Positions 19,856 through 29,101 are shown, counted from the first letter of the stretch. The stretch is 64,000 bases of DNA from Microbacterium sp. Root180 (GCF_001428485.1 NZ_LMHS01000003.1:310001-374000), one strand, 5' to 3'. Translations and numbers: made by a program. The notes: generated by a model from the sequence alone, not told the origin.

Positions 19856-21283
19856 GTGACCGCCTATCCGGCCTGGACTCCGGCATCCCGACCGGGGATC
19901 ATCCCGTTGCATCCGCTGCCGTTCGGCACGATCCTCGGACGCTCCTTCTCGGCCCTGCGCAGCAACCCGCGCGTGCTGCTCGGCTTCGCGCTCATCGTGC
20001 AGACCCTCGCGTACCTCGTCGTCATCGCCGCAGTGGGCGCGATCGCGTTCGCGTCGTTCTCGCGGCTGGCGACCCTGCAGTTCGGAACTGACGAGTACGA
20101 CGCGGTCGCCGCCGGGTCGACGGCGATCACGATCATCGCGGGCGTCGTGCTCGGCCTGGCCGCGGGGGCGCTCGGCGTCATCGTCCAGGGCATCGTCGTC
20201 ACCGAGGTCGCGCACGCCGCCGTGGCCGAGAAGCTCACCCTCGGGGCGCTGTGGCGGCAGGTGAAGCCGGTCGTCTGGCGCCTCATCGGGTATTCGCTGC
20301 TCCTCATGCTCGTGATCGTCGCCGCGCTCGCCGTCGTCGCCGTCACCACGATCGCGATCGCTGCGGCGATCGGTCCCGCCGCCATCGCGCTGATGCTGCT
20401 CGTCTTCCTCGCCGCGATCCCGCTGACGCTGTGGCTATCGGTCAAGCTGCTGCTCGTGCCCGCCGCCATCATCCTCGAGGGTGCGACGATCGGGCGGGCG
20501 CTCGCGCGATCCTGGACCCTCACGCGGCGGCGCTTCTGGCCCACGCTGGGCGTGATCGTCCTCATCTCGCTGGTGTTCGGCTTCGTGGCGCAGGCGGTGA
20601 GCCTCCCGTTCAGCCTGCTCGGCTCCGGTCTCGGCACGATCATCGCCCCGACGGGCGAACCCAACGCGACCGCGATCGTCGGCCTCGTCGTCACGACCCT
20701 GCTCGCGCAGGCCGTGACACTGCTCATCCAGTCCGTCGCCATCGTGGTGCAGTCCACCGCGACGGCGATCATCTACATCGACTGCCGCATGCGCCACGAG
20801 GGCCTCGACCTCGATCTGCTGGCCTACGTCGAGCGAAGGGATGCCGGAGCCACCGTCCTCGCCGACCCCTACCGCGAGAACATCGGCCGCCCCGCGGTGC
20901 GCCCCGTCTACGGTTACCAGCCCGCGTACGGCGCACCCGGCGCCTATCCCCCGTACGTGCAGCCGGCCGCGGCTCCCGGGTACGCTGCCCACCCGTATCC
21001 CCCGGCTCCCCACGGCCAGGCGCCCTACCCGCAGGCTCCCTACCCGCAGGCGCCCTACCCGCAGGCTCCCTACGGCCAGGCTCCGTCCGGGCAGCCGCCG
21101 TACGGGCAGCAGGCGTCCCCGCAGGCGCCCACCGGGCAGGCGCCCGCGTACGCCGCGCCCGCGCAGGCCGACGGCGCCGCTCCGCCCGTACGCGAGACCC
21201 CGCCCGGGCCGGGCGCGCCGACGACGTGGACCGCGCCCGGGTCATCCGCCGATGGCGTCGACCGAGAGTCTCCGTGGGCCTGA
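19856..21283 (+). CDS. Multi-pass membrane protein with Pro-rich tail (GDPD-membrane-domain-like)
   Basis: 475 residues. About six membrane helices span residues ~40-320, resembling the glycerophosphoryl diester phosphodiesterase membrane domain family; no GDPD catalytic domain is present. The C-terminal ~150 residues are a disordered Pro/Gln/Ala/Tyr tail with six near-identical 5-residue repeats (QAPYP). Rv3689 of M. tuberculosis is a likely counterpart because of the shared order with moxR2. The GTG at 19856 follows GAGGGAGA at proper spacing. The next gene starts inside its 3' end. Confidence 0.8.
   Translation: MTAYPAWTPASRPGIIPLHPLPFGTILGRSFSALRSNPRVLLGFALIVQTLAYLVVIAAVGAIAFASFSRLATLQFGTDEYDAVAAGSTAITIIAGVVLGLAAGALGVIVQGIVVTEVAHAAVAEKLTLGALWRQVKPVVWRLIGYSLLLMLVIVAALAVVAVTTIAIAAAIGPAAIALMLLVFLAAIPLTLWLSVKLLLVPAAIILEGATIGRALARSWTLTRRRFWPTLGVIVLISLVFGFVAQAVSLPFSLLGSGLGTIIAPTGEPNATAIVGLVVTTLLAQAVTLLIQSVAIVVQSTATAIIYIDCRMRHEGLDLDLLAYVERRDAGATVLADPYRENIGRPAVRPVYGYQPAYGAPGAYPPYVQPAAAPGYAAHPYPPAPHGQAPYPQAPYPQAPYPQAPYGQAPSGQPPYGQQASPQAPTGQAPAYAAPAQADGAAPPVRETPPGPGAPTTWTAPGSSADGVDRESPWA
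21017..21106 (+). repeat. Six tandem 15-base units encoding QAPYP
   Basis: Units at 21017, 21032, 21047, 21062, 21077 and 21092 each read CAGGCxCCCTACCCG with small changes in the last three. They are in frame and give a PYP/QAP-rich tail. Copy number may vary between strains. Confidence 0.8.
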
Positions 21284-21981
21284 CGGGACTGCTCACCGCC
21301 GCGGCGAGCACGGGGATCACCCTCGTCTCCCGCGCGATCGATGACGTGCCGCCCCTCCAGCCCGACGGCGACGAGGCGCGCCGGTGGGCCGAGACCGAGC
21401 TGTCCGACCCGGTCTACGACATCGCCGAACCCACCCTGCTCGACCGCGTCGCCCAGGCGATCGCGGAGTTCATCGGCAACCTCTTCTCGACCGAGCTGTC
21501 GGGCGGGTGGGGCTCCCTCGTCGCTGTGATCGCGGCGGTCGTCGTGATCGCGGTGATCGTGGTCGCCTTCATCGTGTGGGGCGTGCCGCGATCGTCCCGA
21601 CGCGCGCGAGCCTCCACAGCCACCCTGTTCGGGGAGGAGGAAGGCCGGTCTGCGGCCGAGCTGCGCACGGCAGCGGCATCCGCTGCGCGCGACGGCGACT
21701 GGGACGAGGCCATCGTGCTGCACTTCCGGGCCCTCGCGCGAGGATGCGTGGAGCGCGGCGTCGTCGACACCCCGCCCGGCGCCACAGTGCACGCGTTCGC
21801 ACGGGCGGCGGGTCGCGTGTTCCCACCGCTCGCGGATCGCCTCGAGGATGCCGCTGCGGCATTCGACGACGTGCGCTACCTCCGGCGCCCCGGCACCGCC
21901 GACCTCTATCGACTCGTCGCCGAGGTCGACGCCGCGGTCGTGGCGGCACGGCCGATCGCATCCGTCGAGGTGCTCGCATGA
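21274..21981 (+). CDS. DUF4129-domain membrane protein
   Basis: 235 residues. A weak N-terminal hydrophobic segment is followed by a polar stretch (~20-70), a membrane helix (~88-108) and a cytoplasmic DUF4129 domain (~120-235, with AARDGDWDEAIVLHFRALAR and DVRYLRRPGTADLYRLVAEV). DUF4129 proteins sit with MoxR and DUF58 partners. The GTG start at 21274 overlaps the upstream gene by 10 bases; its stop overlaps the next ATG (ATGA). Rv3690 is the probable mycobacterial counterpart. Confidence 0.82.
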   Translation: MGLTGLLTAAASTGITLVSRAIDDVPPLQPDGDEARRWAETELSDPVYDIAEPTLLDRVAQAIAEFIGNLFSTELSGGWGSLVAVIAAVVVIAVIVVAFIVWGVPRSSRRARASTATLFGEEEGRSAAELRTAAASAARDGDWDEAIVLHFRALARGCVERGVVDTPPGATVHAFARAAGRVFPPLADRLEDAAAAFDDVRYLRRPGTADLYRLVAEVDAAVVAARPIASVEVLA

Positions 21982-23159
21982 GCGCGACCGTCGCTCCGGA
22001 CGTGGAAGCGCCGCCCGTGCGGCGACGGCACGTCGGGACCTGGGTGGCGATCGGTGTGGCGGTCCTGGTCGTCGGCGCGGTCGGGGCCGCTCTGGCAGCG
22101 AGCTCGCAGTGGATGGAGCGCGATGCCCTCGACCCGGAGTCCGCAGGCCCCTCGGGAACCCGCGCCCTCGCTCGGATCCTCGATGACCACGGCGTGGAGG
22201 TGCGGATCGCGCGCGACCACCAGGAGGTGGCCGCCCTTCTCGCCGGCGATGCCGACACCCTCGTCCTCCCCGACACTCCGTCGCTGACGGACGAGAGGCT
22301 TCGCGAACTCGTCGACCTCGCCTCGGACGTCGTGCTGATCGAGCCGCGCTCTCGCACCCTCGACCTCCTCTTCCCGAATGCGGCGATGGCGGGTTCCGCG
22401 CCGTCCGCCGTCGTGTCCCCGGCCTGCGATCTCGGCGACGCCGAGCGGGCCGGCGGCATCGCGCCGGGCGCGCTCTTCACGGCGCCCGGGGATGTCACGG
22501 CCTGCTACCCCGTGGACGGCGCCCACGCGCTCCTCACCGCGCTCGACGGCGACCGACGCTCGACGGCGGTCGACGGGACGGTGCTCTTCACCAACGAGCA
22601 TCTCGCCGAGAACGGCAACGCCGCCCTCGGCATGAACCTCATGGGGCGGCATCCGCTCGTCGTCTGGTATCAGCCCGGCCTCGGCGACACCGACCTCGCC
22701 GACACCGACTTCACGCTGGGAGAGCTCACCCCGCCCTGGGTGAGCCCGGTGATCGTGCTGCTGCTCGTCGCCGGTGTCGCCGCCGGGATCTGGCGCGGCC
22801 GCCGCTTCGGCCCGCTCGTCGCCGAGCGCCTTCCGGTGACGGTGCGCGCCGCCGAGACGACGGAAGGACGCGCGCGCCTGTATGCGCAGTCGCGCGACGC
22901 CCTGCATGCGGCCGATCAGCTGCGCATCGGGACCCTCGAGCGCCTCGCCCGCCTGCTCGGCCTCGGGGCCGGCGCCTCCGCGCAGGAGATCACCGACGCC
23001 GCCGCCGCGCGCGCCGGGCTCGACCGCGGTGCGGCGCGCCGCACACTCCTGGACGAGGTGCCGGCGACCGACGCCGACCTCGTCGACCTCAGCCAGCGTC
23101 TGCGACAGCTCGAAGACGCCGTCCACGCCCGAGTCCGCCCCGAGAGGAATCCCCGATGA
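21978..23159 (+). CDS. DUF4350-domain membrane protein
   Basis: 393 residues. Membrane helices lie at ~25-45 and ~252-270. Between them is an extracytoplasmic DUF4350 domain (SAGPSGTRALARILDDHGVEV start), which resembles a GldG/ThuA-like fold. The C-terminal ~110 residues are cytoplasmic and helical. Its ATG and stop overlap the neighbouring genes by 4 bases each (ATGA), so DUF4129, DUF4350 and moxR are tightly coupled. Rv3691 is the counterpart by order. Confidence 0.85.
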   Translation: MSATVAPDVEAPPVRRRHVGTWVAIGVAVLVVGAVGAALAASSQWMERDALDPESAGPSGTRALARILDDHGVEVRIARDHQEVAALLAGDADTLVLPDTPSLTDERLRELVDLASDVVLIEPRSRTLDLLFPNAAMAGSAPSAVVSPACDLGDAERAGGIAPGALFTAPGDVTACYPVDGAHALLTALDGDRRSTAVDGTVLFTNEHLAENGNAALGMNLMGRHPLVVWYQPGLGDTDLADTDFTLGELTPPWVSPVIVLLLVAGVAAGIWRGRRFGPLVAERLPVTVRAAETTEGRARLYAQSRDALHAADQLRIGTLERLARLLGLGAGASAQEITDAAAARAGLDRGAARRTLLDEVPATDADLVDLSQRLRQLEDAVHARVRPERNPR

Positions 23160-24145
23160 GCGACACTCCCCCGCCCACCCCGGCAGCCCACGACGACGCC
23201 GCGCTGCGGGAGGCGATGAACCGCGTCCGCCTCGAAGTCGGCAAGGCCGTCGTCGGCCAGGACGGCACCGTCACCGGGCTGCTCATCGCACTGCTCGCCC
23301 GTGGACACGTCCTTCTCGAAGGCGTGCCCGGCGTGGCGAAGACGCTGCTCGTGCGCGCCTTCAGTGCCGCGCTCGGGCTCGACACGAAGCGCATCCAGTT
23401 CACGCCGGACCTCATGCCCGGCGATGTGTCGGGGTCGCTGATCTATGACGCCAAGACCGGCGAGTTCGAGTTCCGCGAGGGGCCGGTGTTCACGAACATC
23501 GTCCTCGCCGACGAGATCAACCGAACGCCTCCCAAGACCCAGGCGGCGCTTCTCGAGGCGATGGAGGAGCGACAGGTCTCCACCGACGGCGTCACCCGCC
23601 CGCTCCCCGATCCGTTCCTCGTCGCCGCGACGCAGAACCCCATCGAGCACGAGGGCACGTACACGCTGCCCGAAGCGCAGCTCGACCGCTTCCTCCTCAA
23701 GCTCATCGTCGAGATCCCCGCTCGCGATGCCGAGCTCGCCGTCCTGCGCCGCCACGCCGGCGGTTTCGACCCGCGCGATCTCGCGGGCGCGGGTGTGCGG
23801 CGTGCGGCGAGCGCCGACGAGATCCACGCGGCGCAGCGGGCCGCGGCATCCGTCACCGTCTCCGACGATGTGCTCGGGTATGTCGTCGACCTCGCGCAGG
23901 CCACCCGACGCAGCCCGTCGGTGCAGCTGGGGGTGAGCCCTCGCGCCACCACTGCCCTGCTCGCCGCCGCGAAGGCGTGGGCGTGGCTCGGCGCATACCC
24001 GGCGATCACCCCCGACCACGTCCAGACGATGCTGCTTCCGACGTGGCGGCACCGCATCCGCCTGCGCGCCGACGCCGAGCTCGAGGGCGTGTCCGTCGAC
24101 GCGGTGCTCGGCTCCGTCGTGCAGCAGACCCGCGTCCCGATCTGA
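23156..24145 (+). CDS. MoxR-family AAA+ ATPase
   Basis: 329 residues. Walker A is GVPGVAKT (~56-63) and Walker B is VLADEINR (~118). Sensor 1 is in VAATQNPIEHEGTY, followed by the lid domain (AAA_lid_2). MoxR ATPases act as chaperones that insert cofactors or mature partner proteins, usually together with DUF58/VWA-type proteins, as here. This gene order matches moxR2 (Rv3692). Confidence 0.93.
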   Translation: MSDTPPPTPAAHDDAALREAMNRVRLEVGKAVVGQDGTVTGLLIALLARGHVLLEGVPGVAKTLLVRAFSAALGLDTKRIQFTPDLMPGDVSGSLIYDAKTGEFEFREGPVFTNIVLADEINRTPPKTQAALLEAMEERQVSTDGVTRPLPDPFLVAATQNPIEHEGTYTLPEAQLDRFLLKLIVEIPARDAELAVLRRHAGGFDPRDLAGAGVRRAASADEIHAAQRAAASVTVSDDVLGYVVDLAQATRRSPSVQLGVSPRATTALLAAAKAWAWLGAYPAITPDHVQTMLLPTWRHRIRLRADAELEGVSVDAVLGSVVQQTRVPI

Positions 24146-24148
24146 CCC

Positions 24149-25450
24149 ATGTACGTCACCGGCCGCCTCCCCCTCCTCGTCGCCCTCGGCGCGGTGCCCG
24201 TCGTGCTGCTCTCGCTGGCCGGCGTGGACGCCTGGGTCGCGGCGGCCGGCTGGGTGGTCCTGTGCCTCATCGCGGCGCTGGCGGATGCCGCGCTCGCGGC
24301 GGATCCGCGACGCATCCGCGTCGAGCGACCCGCCGCACGGCGGGTCCTGCTGGGCGAGCCGGCCGGCGCCGAGGTGCGGCTGCGCAACGAGGGCGAGCGC
24401 ACCGTGCACGGGCGCTTCCGCGACGCATGGCAGCCGACGGCGGGGGCACCGGACGGTCGCATCCCCCTCGTCCTCCCGGCCGGGGAGAGCCGCGCGACCG
24501 TCATTCCCCTCCTCCCCCGGCGCCGCGGCGAACTGACCTCGCGGTTCGTCGTCGTGCGGTCCGACGGACCGCTGCGCCTGGCCGGCCGGCAGACCCGGCT
24601 CGATTCCCTCGGCGCGATCCGCGTGCTTCCGCCGTTCACCTCCCGGCGCCACCTGCCCTCGCGCCTGGCCCGGCTGCGCGAGCTCGACGGGAACACGAGC
24701 ATCCAGGTGCGCGGGCAGGGGACGGAGTTCGACAGCCTGCGCGAGTACGTCCGCGGCGATGACGTGCGCTCCATCGACTGGCGCGCGACCGCGCGATCGA
24801 CCACGACGATGCTGCGCACGTGGCGCCCCGAGCGGGATCGGCACGTGATCATCGTCATCGACACCGGGCGCACCTCGGCGGCTCGGGTCGGCGACGGCGT
24901 CCGCATGGATGCCGCGATGGAGGCCGCACTGCTGCTCGCGGCGCTGGCATCGCGCGCCGGAGACCACACCCACCTGCTGATGTTCGACCGACGGGTACGT
25001 GCCCGGGTGACCCGCGTGGATGGACCGGGTCTGCTTCCCGCGCTGGTCGACGCCATGGCGCCCGTCGAACCACAGCTCATCGACACCGACTGGGATGCCG
25101 CCTTCGCAGAGGTGCGGCGACTCACCTCGCGACCGTCGCTGGTCGTGCTCCTGACCGCGCAGGACTCCGCCGGCGCGGCGCGGGGATTCCTCGGCTCGCT
25201 GCCGGCGCTGACGGGTCGCACCCAGGTGCTCGTGGGCGCGGTCACCGACGACCCGGAACCCCGTGAGGACCGGCCGGACGCGGCATCCGTCTACCGCGAA
25301 GCAGCGGAGCGGAAGACACAGCGCGATGCCGCCGCGGTCGCGGCAGCGATGGCACGAGCCGGGGCCGAGGCGATCTCCGACTCGCCGGAGATGCTTCCGC
25401 CCCGTATCGCCGACCGGTATCTCGCGCTCAAGGCGGCCGGGCGGCTCTGA
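24149..25450 (+). CDS. DUF58-domain protein
   Basis: 433 residues. Two N-terminal membrane helices (~6-45) are followed by a beta domain and the DUF58 core (GTEFDSLREYVRGDDVRSIDWRATAR cut around ~190-215) and a VWA-like C-terminal part with IVIDTGRTSAARVGDG. The usual partner of MoxR. It starts 3 bases after the moxR stop. Rv3693 is the counterpart by order. Confidence 0.9.
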   Translation: MYVTGRLPLLVALGAVPVVLLSLAGVDAWVAAAGWVVLCLIAALADAALAADPRRIRVERPAARRVLLGEPAGAEVRLRNEGERTVHGRFRDAWQPTAGAPDGRIPLVLPAGESRATVIPLLPRRRGELTSRFVVVRSDGPLRLAGRQTRLDSLGAIRVLPPFTSRRHLPSRLARLRELDGNTSIQVRGQGTEFDSLREYVRGDDVRSIDWRATARSTTTMLRTWRPERDRHVIIVIDTGRTSAARVGDGVRMDAAMEAALLLAALASRAGDHTHLLMFDRRVRARVTRVDGPGLLPALVDAMAPVEPQLIDTDWDAAFAEVRRLTSRPSLVVLLTAQDSAGAARGFLGSLPALTGRTQVLVGAVTDDPEPREDRPDAASVYREAAERKTQRDAAAVAAAMARAGAEAISDSPEMLPPRIADRYLALKAAGRL

Positions 25451-25471
25451 CACGCGCCTCCGGCAGACGCG

Positions 25472-25504
25472 GAACGGCCCGGGTGTCATCCACCCGGGCC
25501 GTTC
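25472..25504. terminator. Strong bidirectional terminator
   Basis: A perfect 14-base stem (25472-25485 with 25491-25504, GAACGGCCCGGGTG and its complement) with loop TCATC. It lies between the convergent DUF58 and aquaporin genes. Confidence 0.85.
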
Positions 25505-25515
25505 TGCGTGCGAGG

Positions 25516-26163
25516 TTACTTGTCGGTCGCGGGCAGCTTGTCGTGGGTGTTGAGCACGCGGAACACGACCGCCGCGATGGCGCCGCCGACGATCGGGGCG
25601 AGGAAGTAGATCCAGTACGAGCTCCACGCGAACGTGCCGGTGATGGACAGTCCCAGTGCGACGGCGGGGTTGAAGCCGCCGCCCGAGATCCCGCCGAGGC
25701 CGACTGCGCCGACGAACACCGTGGTGCCGATGGCCAGGCCGTAGAAGGAGTTGTTCGGGTGGTCCTTCGACGTCGCCACATTCAGCACGACATAGACGAG
25801 CACGAAGGTCCAGAGGGCCTCGACGAGCAGCGCGGGACCGACCTCGACCTCCATCGGCGCCTCCGCCGCAGGGAAGAGGGCGAAGCTCACCGCAGCCGCG
25901 AGGGCTGCGCCGACCAGCTGCGCGACGATGTAGACCACGAGACCGACGGCGTCGATGGCTCCGCGGAGCCAGACGCCCACCGACACGGCGGGGTTGAGAT
26001 GCGCGCCCGAGATGTGGCCCGTGGCGAACACCATGATCATGAGCGCGAAGCCGATCGCCAGCGGCGTGAGATCGCTGCCGCTGTTGACCGCCGCGATGAT
26101 GGCGAAGACGAAGACGAATGTGCCGACCAGCTCGGCGACTGCACTGCGAACCGTGCCCGTCAT
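25516..26163 (-). CDS. Aquaporin-family channel, lacking the selectivity-filter arginine
   Basis: 215 residues with six membrane helices and both half-helix NPA motifs (HLNPAVS and GFNPAVA). In most aquaporins the second NPA is followed by Arg (NPAR), which forms the ar/R filter. Here the residue is Val and the second half-helix reads like the first. A wider or non-water pore is therefore possible. ATG at 26163 has GGAGGAAC upstream. It is convergent with the MoxR/DUF58 cluster and divergent from aqpZ. Confidence 0.88.
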   Translation of the reverse strand: MTGTVRSAVAELVGTFVFVFAIIAAVNSGSDLTPLAIGFALMIMVFATGHISGAHLNPAVSVGVWLRGAIDAVGLVVYIVAQLVGAALAAAVSFALFPAAEAPMEVEVGPALLVEALWTFVLVYVVLNVATSKDHPNNSFYGLAIGTTVFVGAVGLGGISGGGFNPAVALGLSITGTFAWSSYWIYFLAPIVGGAIAAVVFRVLNTHDKLPATDK

Positions 26164-26325
26164 GGGAGTTCCTCCATTCAGAACGGGCGGCGCGAACTGC
26201 CCCGCCACGAGTTACGGCCCCGACACTAGCGGACGTTCAGCGATTTCCCAGGGAGCGCACGCCGTCCCTCACGTGAACGCTTCATGGCCACGCGCCGCGA
26301 CATGCGACAGGCAGGGCGATCCACT

Positions 26326-26331
26326 AGATTC
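26326..26331 (+). promoter_or_regulatory. -10 box of the aqpZ-like gene
   Basis: TAGATT, giving a ~34-base leader with GAGGAGGAG before the ATG at 26372. No clear -35 box. Confidence 0.4.
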
Positions 26332-26371
26332 GGTGCGGGCGTCCCCCGTCTGCGCCCGAGGAGGAGCCGCC

Positions 26372-27142
26372 ATGAGCGAGTCGACCACCGCCCGGCCCGC
26401 GAGCTCAGCGCTCGTCGCCGAGGCGATCGGCACCTTCGTCCTCGTCCTCGGCGTGATCGGCACGGCACTGTTCGCCGCCGGATACGGCGAAGGGACCGAC
26501 CAGGCCAACCGGGGGGTCGGGTTCCTGGGCGTGGCCCTCGCGGTCGGTCTGACCGTCGTCGCCGGCGTGTACGCGTTCGGCCCGATCTCGGGCGGGCACT
26601 TCAACCCCGCCGTGACCATCGGGCTGGCCGCCGCGGGTCGCTTTCCGTGGAACCGCACGATCGGGTACATCGTCGCCCAGATCATCGGCGGCGCCATCGC
26701 GACGACGGTGATCGTGCTGATCGGGCTCTTCGGCCCGAACGGGTGGCTCTCGACCGCACAGGACAGCGGATTCGCCAGCAACGGGTGGGACTCCCGGTCT
26801 CCGGCCGGCTTCGGCATCGGCGGCGCCATCGTCGTCGAGGTGCTGTTCACGGCGCTCTTCGTGCTGGTGATCCTCGGAGTGACCCACCCCACGCGGGGCA
26901 ACCCGGCGTTCGCGGGCCTTGTCATCGGGCTCACGCTGACGCTCATCCATCTCGCCACCATCCCGATCGACAACACCTCGGTGAACCCGGCCCGGTCGAT
27001 CGCCACGGCGATCTACGGCGGCCCCTTGGCGATCGGGCAGCTCTGGGTCTTCCTCGTGTTCCCCGTCGTGGGTGCGCTGATCGCCGGCTACGCCTTCCGC
27101 GCCCTGTTCGGCACCGCAGAGGACAGCGCCGCGCCCGAGTGA
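26372..27142 (+). CDS. aqpZ: Aquaporin Z-like water channel
   Basis: 256 residues, six membrane helices, NPA motifs HFNPAVT and SVNPARS; the latter keeps the ar/R arginine. This is the pattern of bacterial AqpZ, a water-selective channel. It diverges from the atypical aquaporin at 26163. The pair interrupts a MoxR/DUF58/SpoIIM/RDD neighbourhood that is contiguous in mycobacteria. Shine-Dalgarno GAGGAGGAG precedes the ATG. Confidence 0.9.
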   Translation: MSESTTARPASSALVAEAIGTFVLVLGVIGTALFAAGYGEGTDQANRGVGFLGVALAVGLTVVAGVYAFGPISGGHFNPAVTIGLAAAGRFPWNRTIGYIVAQIIGGAIATTVIVLIGLFGPNGWLSTAQDSGFASNGWDSRSPAGFGIGGAIVVEVLFTALFVLVILGVTHPTRGNPAFAGLVIGLTLTLIHLATIPIDNTSVNPARSIATAIYGGPLAIGQLWVFLVFPVVGALIAGYAFRALFGTAEDSAAPE

Positions 27143-27149
27143 GGCTGCG

Positions 27150-28145
27150 TCACCCCGCGGTGAGCGTCGGCGTGCCCGTCTCGTACTCGGTGAGGTCACC
27201 GGTCTCACCACGACGGAACGCACGCCCTCCGACCACGATCATGTAGACGAGGAACAGCGCCAGCGCGGCCGCACCGATGCCGATCTTGAGCGGCCACGGC
27301 CAGGGCTGCGCCGTCACGAATCCCTCGATGATGCCGGCGACCGCCAGCGCGAACACGAGACCGATCGCGACGGTCGCGAGTGACCTGCCCGCGGCGGCGA
27401 GCGCCTCGCCGCGCGAGCGACGCCCCGGCGCGACCCATGCCCAGAAGATCGTGAGGCCGGCCGCAGCGGCGACGAAGAGGCAGGTGAGCTCGAGCAGCCC
27501 GTGCGGCGCGATGTACAGGAGGAAGACATCGGCGCGACCGAACTCGATCATGATCGCCGCGGCCGTCCCGACCCCCACCGCGTTCTGGACCATCACCATG
27601 ATCGGCCAGAACCCCGTGATGCCGAACAGCACGCACTGGACCGCGATCCACGCGTTGTTGGTCCAGACCGTGCCCGCGAAAGCCGCGGGGTGGTTCTCGC
27701 TGTAGTAGTCGGTGAAGTCGCTCTCGGCGTACTGCTCGAGCTGCCAGCGGCTTCCGAGCGCGGCGACCAGCGCGTCGTCGCCCGACACCCACAGCGCCAC
27801 GACGGTGCCCACCAGGACGAATCCGACCGCGATCGCCAGCGTGAGCCAGCGGATCCGGTAGAGGGCGGCGGGGAGCTGAAGGGCGAAGAAGCGCGGCACC
27901 TTCCGCATCACGTTCTCGGGTGCGCCGGTCAGGCGGAGCCGTGCCCGTGCGAGCATCGTCGAGATGTGGTCGCCCTGCACGCTGCGTCCGGTGGACGTCT
28001 TGGCATCGGCGAGGTCCGCCGAAGCCGCGCGATAGCGATCCACCAGCTCGTCGACCTCGGCTCCGGCGAGCCGCCGCGTGCGGCTGAGCTCGTCCAGCCG
28101 CGCCCATTCGTCCCGCCGCGCGGCGGTCAGAGCGTCGAGGTCCAT
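27150..28145 (-). CDS. Stage II sporulation protein M-like membrane protein
   Basis: 331 residues. A charged N-terminal ~80 residues is followed by about six membrane helices of the SpoIIM family (GTVWTNNAWIAVQCVLFG, IAPHGLLELTCLF). In non-sporulating actinobacteria the role is unknown; SpoIIM in Bacillus helps peptidoglycan hydrolysis in engulfment. The ATG at 28145 is chosen because TACAGT lies 7 bases upstream; a longer frame would overlap the divergent RDD gene. Counterpart of Rv3694c, with the same reversed orientation. Confidence 0.88.
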   Translation of the reverse strand: MDLDALTAARRDEWARLDELSRTRRLAGAEVDELVDRYRAASADLADAKTSTGRSVQGDHISTMLARARLRLTGAPENVMRKVPRFFALQLPAALYRIRWLTLAIAVGFVLVGTVVALWVSGDDALVAALGSRWQLEQYAESDFTDYYSENHPAAFAGTVWTNNAWIAVQCVLFGITGFWPIMVMVQNAVGVGTAAAIMIEFGRADVFLLYIAPHGLLELTCLFVAAAAGLTIFWAWVAPGRRSRGEALAAAGRSLATVAIGLVFALAVAGIIEGFVTAQPWPWPLKIGIGAAALALFLVYMIVVGGRAFRRGETGDLTEYETGTPTLTAG

Positions 28146-28152
28146 GTGCTTC

Positions 28153-28158
28153 ACTGTA
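28153..28158 (-). promoter_or_regulatory. -10 box of the SpoIIM-like gene
   Basis: TACAGT on the minus strand, 7 bases before the ATG at 28145, in the 16-base gap between divergent start codons. Confidence 0.45.
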
Positions 28159-28161
28159 CCC

Positions 28162-29007
28162 ATGCCGGACGGCCGCGCCTCGATCATCGACATCCACCAG
28201 GACGAGGTGCTGACCGGCGAGGCGGTCGCACTCGATGTGCAGCCGGTCGGCTACTTCCTGCGGGCGCTCGGCGTGCTCATCGACATGCTGATCGGCGTCA
28301 TCCTGATCGTTCTCTTCGTCCTGCTGACGACGTGGCTGCTGAGCATCGGGGCGCTCGACGAATCGACTCTGACGATCGCGACCGTCACCATGCTCGTGCT
28401 CGTCCTCGTGCTGATCCCGACGGTGGTCGAGACCCTGAGCCGCGGCCGCAGTCTCGGCAAGCTCGCCGTGGGCGGGCGGATCGTGCGAACGGACGGCGGT
28501 GCGACGGGGTTCCGGCACGCGTTGATCCGGGCGCTCGTGGGCGTCTTCGAGCTGTGGTTCACGGTCGGGGCCGTCGCCGCCTTGGTCGGCGCGTTCACCC
28601 CCCGGTCGCAGCGGCTCGGCGATCTCCTGGCGGGCACGTACTCCGAGCGGACCCGCACTCCGCGGCTGCCCGCCGCCGACTTCGGCGTCCCGGCGCAGCT
28701 CGTGGAATGGGCCGCGGTGGCCGATGTCGCACGCCTGCCCGAGCGCCTCTCACGTCGCCTGGCGCAGTTCGCGTCCTCGGCGCGCAGGATGGAGCCCGGC
28801 GCGCGTGCACGGGTCGGGGCATCCCTCGCCCGCGAAGCGGCCGAATACGTCTCGCCGGTGCCCGCCGTCGACCCCGAGACGCTCATCATCGGCGTCGTGG
28901 CCGTTCGTCGTCAGCGGGAACTGCGTGCGCTCCAGCTCGAGGCCACGCGCGTGGACCGGCTCATCGCCGCGGCGCCGTCCACCCCGCGAGGCTTCCCGGA
29001 GCGCTGA
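28162..29007 (+). CDS. RDD-family membrane protein
   Basis: 281 residues. The RDD core with about three membrane helices covers ~25-160 (VGYFLRALGVLIDMLIG, RSLGKLAVGGRIVR). The C-terminal ~110 residues are cytoplasmic and helical. RDD proteins include some Na+/H+ antiporters, but most are uncharacterised. Its ATG is 16 bases from that of the divergent SpoIIM-like gene. Counterpart of Rv3695. Confidence 0.87.
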   Translation: MPDGRASIIDIHQDEVLTGEAVALDVQPVGYFLRALGVLIDMLIGVILIVLFVLLTTWLLSIGALDESTLTIATVTMLVLVLVLIPTVVETLSRGRSLGKLAVGGRIVRTDGGATGFRHALIRALVGVFELWFTVGAVAALVGAFTPRSQRLGDLLAGTYSERTRTPRLPAADFGVPAQLVEWAAVADVARLPERLSRRLAQFASSARRMEPGARARVGASLAREAAEYVSPVPAVDPETLIIGVVAVRRQRELRALQLEATRVDRLIAAAPSTPRGFPER

Positions 29008-29024
29008 AGTCCTCCTGGCGAGGG

Positions 29025-29088
29025 CCGTTTGTGCGGGCAAATGCGTGCGACACGGCGGACGTGTCGATGCATTCGCCCGCACAAACGG
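29025..29088. repeat. 64-base intergenic palindrome
   Basis: Outer stem 29025-29038 with 29075-29088 is 14 bases and perfect (CCGTTTGTGCGGGC). After one mismatch, AATGC/GCATT (29040-29044 and 29069-29073) and CGACAC/GTGTCG (29048-29053 and 29061-29066) continue it to a GGCGGAC loop. It lies between the convergent RDD gene and sahH, so it may serve as terminator. The core resembles the element at 5-61. Confidence 0.75.
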
Positions 29089-29101
29089 ACGGCAGGCCGG
29101 C

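Noticed and set aside
21017..21106. Short regular repeats as a possible CRISPR array
   Set aside because: Units are 15 bases, contiguous, in frame and encode QAPYP; no spacers.
20251..21273. 5' part of the frame carrying the DUF4129 gene
   Set aside because: Overlaps the membrane protein in another frame; sequence is Arg/Pro-rich shadow. The real start is the GTG at 21274.
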